From contig PXEJ01000369.1 in NCBI GenBank assembly GCA_003566215.1, positions 1 through 5,791 on the forward strand: a DNA stretch of 5,791 nt, read 5' to 3'. The position numbers and the translations under genes are program-made. Under the pieces are notes generated by a model, which saw nothing but the letters and a program-made list of their open reading frames with translations, had not been told where the DNA came from and did not search any database. This document shows positions 5,765-5,791 of this stretch, one piece after another. Position 1 is the first letter of the stretch, and each line of letters opens with the position of its first letter. The stretch is from Cyanobacteria bacterium T3Sed10_376R1m. GTDB lineage: Bacteria; Cyanobacteriota; Cyanobacteriia; Cyanobacteriales; Cyanobacteriaceae.

Positions 5765-5791
5765 AATTTTAATTAAATATATTTTTTATGT

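Noticed and set aside
1..5791. Defence system, prophage or mobile-element cargo involving the RecQ-like helicase
   Set aside because: The neighbours are housekeeping and photosynthesis-related genes; no transposase, integrase, toxin, nuclease or phage gene is present, and the composition shift is gradual.

Overview
The window is a piece of a low-GC, phycobilisome-bearing cyanobacterial chromosome. The evidence is the C-terminal part of the phycobilisome core-membrane linker ApcE, a homogentisate phytyltransferase of the cyanobacterial tocopherol pathway, and two complete GCGATCGC (HIP1) octamers. The AT-rich intergenic DNA suggests a unicellular lineage of the Cyanobacterium/Geminocystis type, but this is an inference from composition and protein resemblance, not a placement.

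Layout. Positions 1-1449 (+) hold the 3' part of apcE, open at the left edge, followed by a strong intrinsic terminator (1475-1504). A well-formed promoter (about 1560-1589) with an inverted repeat across its -10 box leads to rplI (1648-2106, +), ribosomal protein L9. Nested inverted repeats ending in a T-run (2116-2237) separate rplI from the convergent minus-strand genes. On the minus strand, in order of transcription, are hpt (5764-4850), a 388-bp non-coding gap, an unrecognised 223-residue protein built of degenerate MshEN-like repeats (4461-3790), and a short RecQ-family helicase (3690-2245).

The genes do not form one pathway. Light harvesting (apcE), translation (rplI), tocopherol synthesis (hpt) and DNA repair (the RecQ-like helicase) sit side by side as ordinary cyanobacterial chromosomal neighbours. 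Gaps of 99 and 388 bp between the minus-strand genes argue against a tight operon. apcE and rplI look highly expressed and are separately punctuated; the three minus-strand genes are more AT-rich and lack clear Shine-Dalgarno sequences.

I found no mobile element, CRISPR array, tRNA or rRNA, and nothing that amounts to a new multi-gene system. The items most worth a second look are the MshEN-like repeat protein, which lacks the expected arginines, the structured segment after rplI, the inverted repeat on the rplI promoter, and the 388-bp gap between hpt and the repeat protein.
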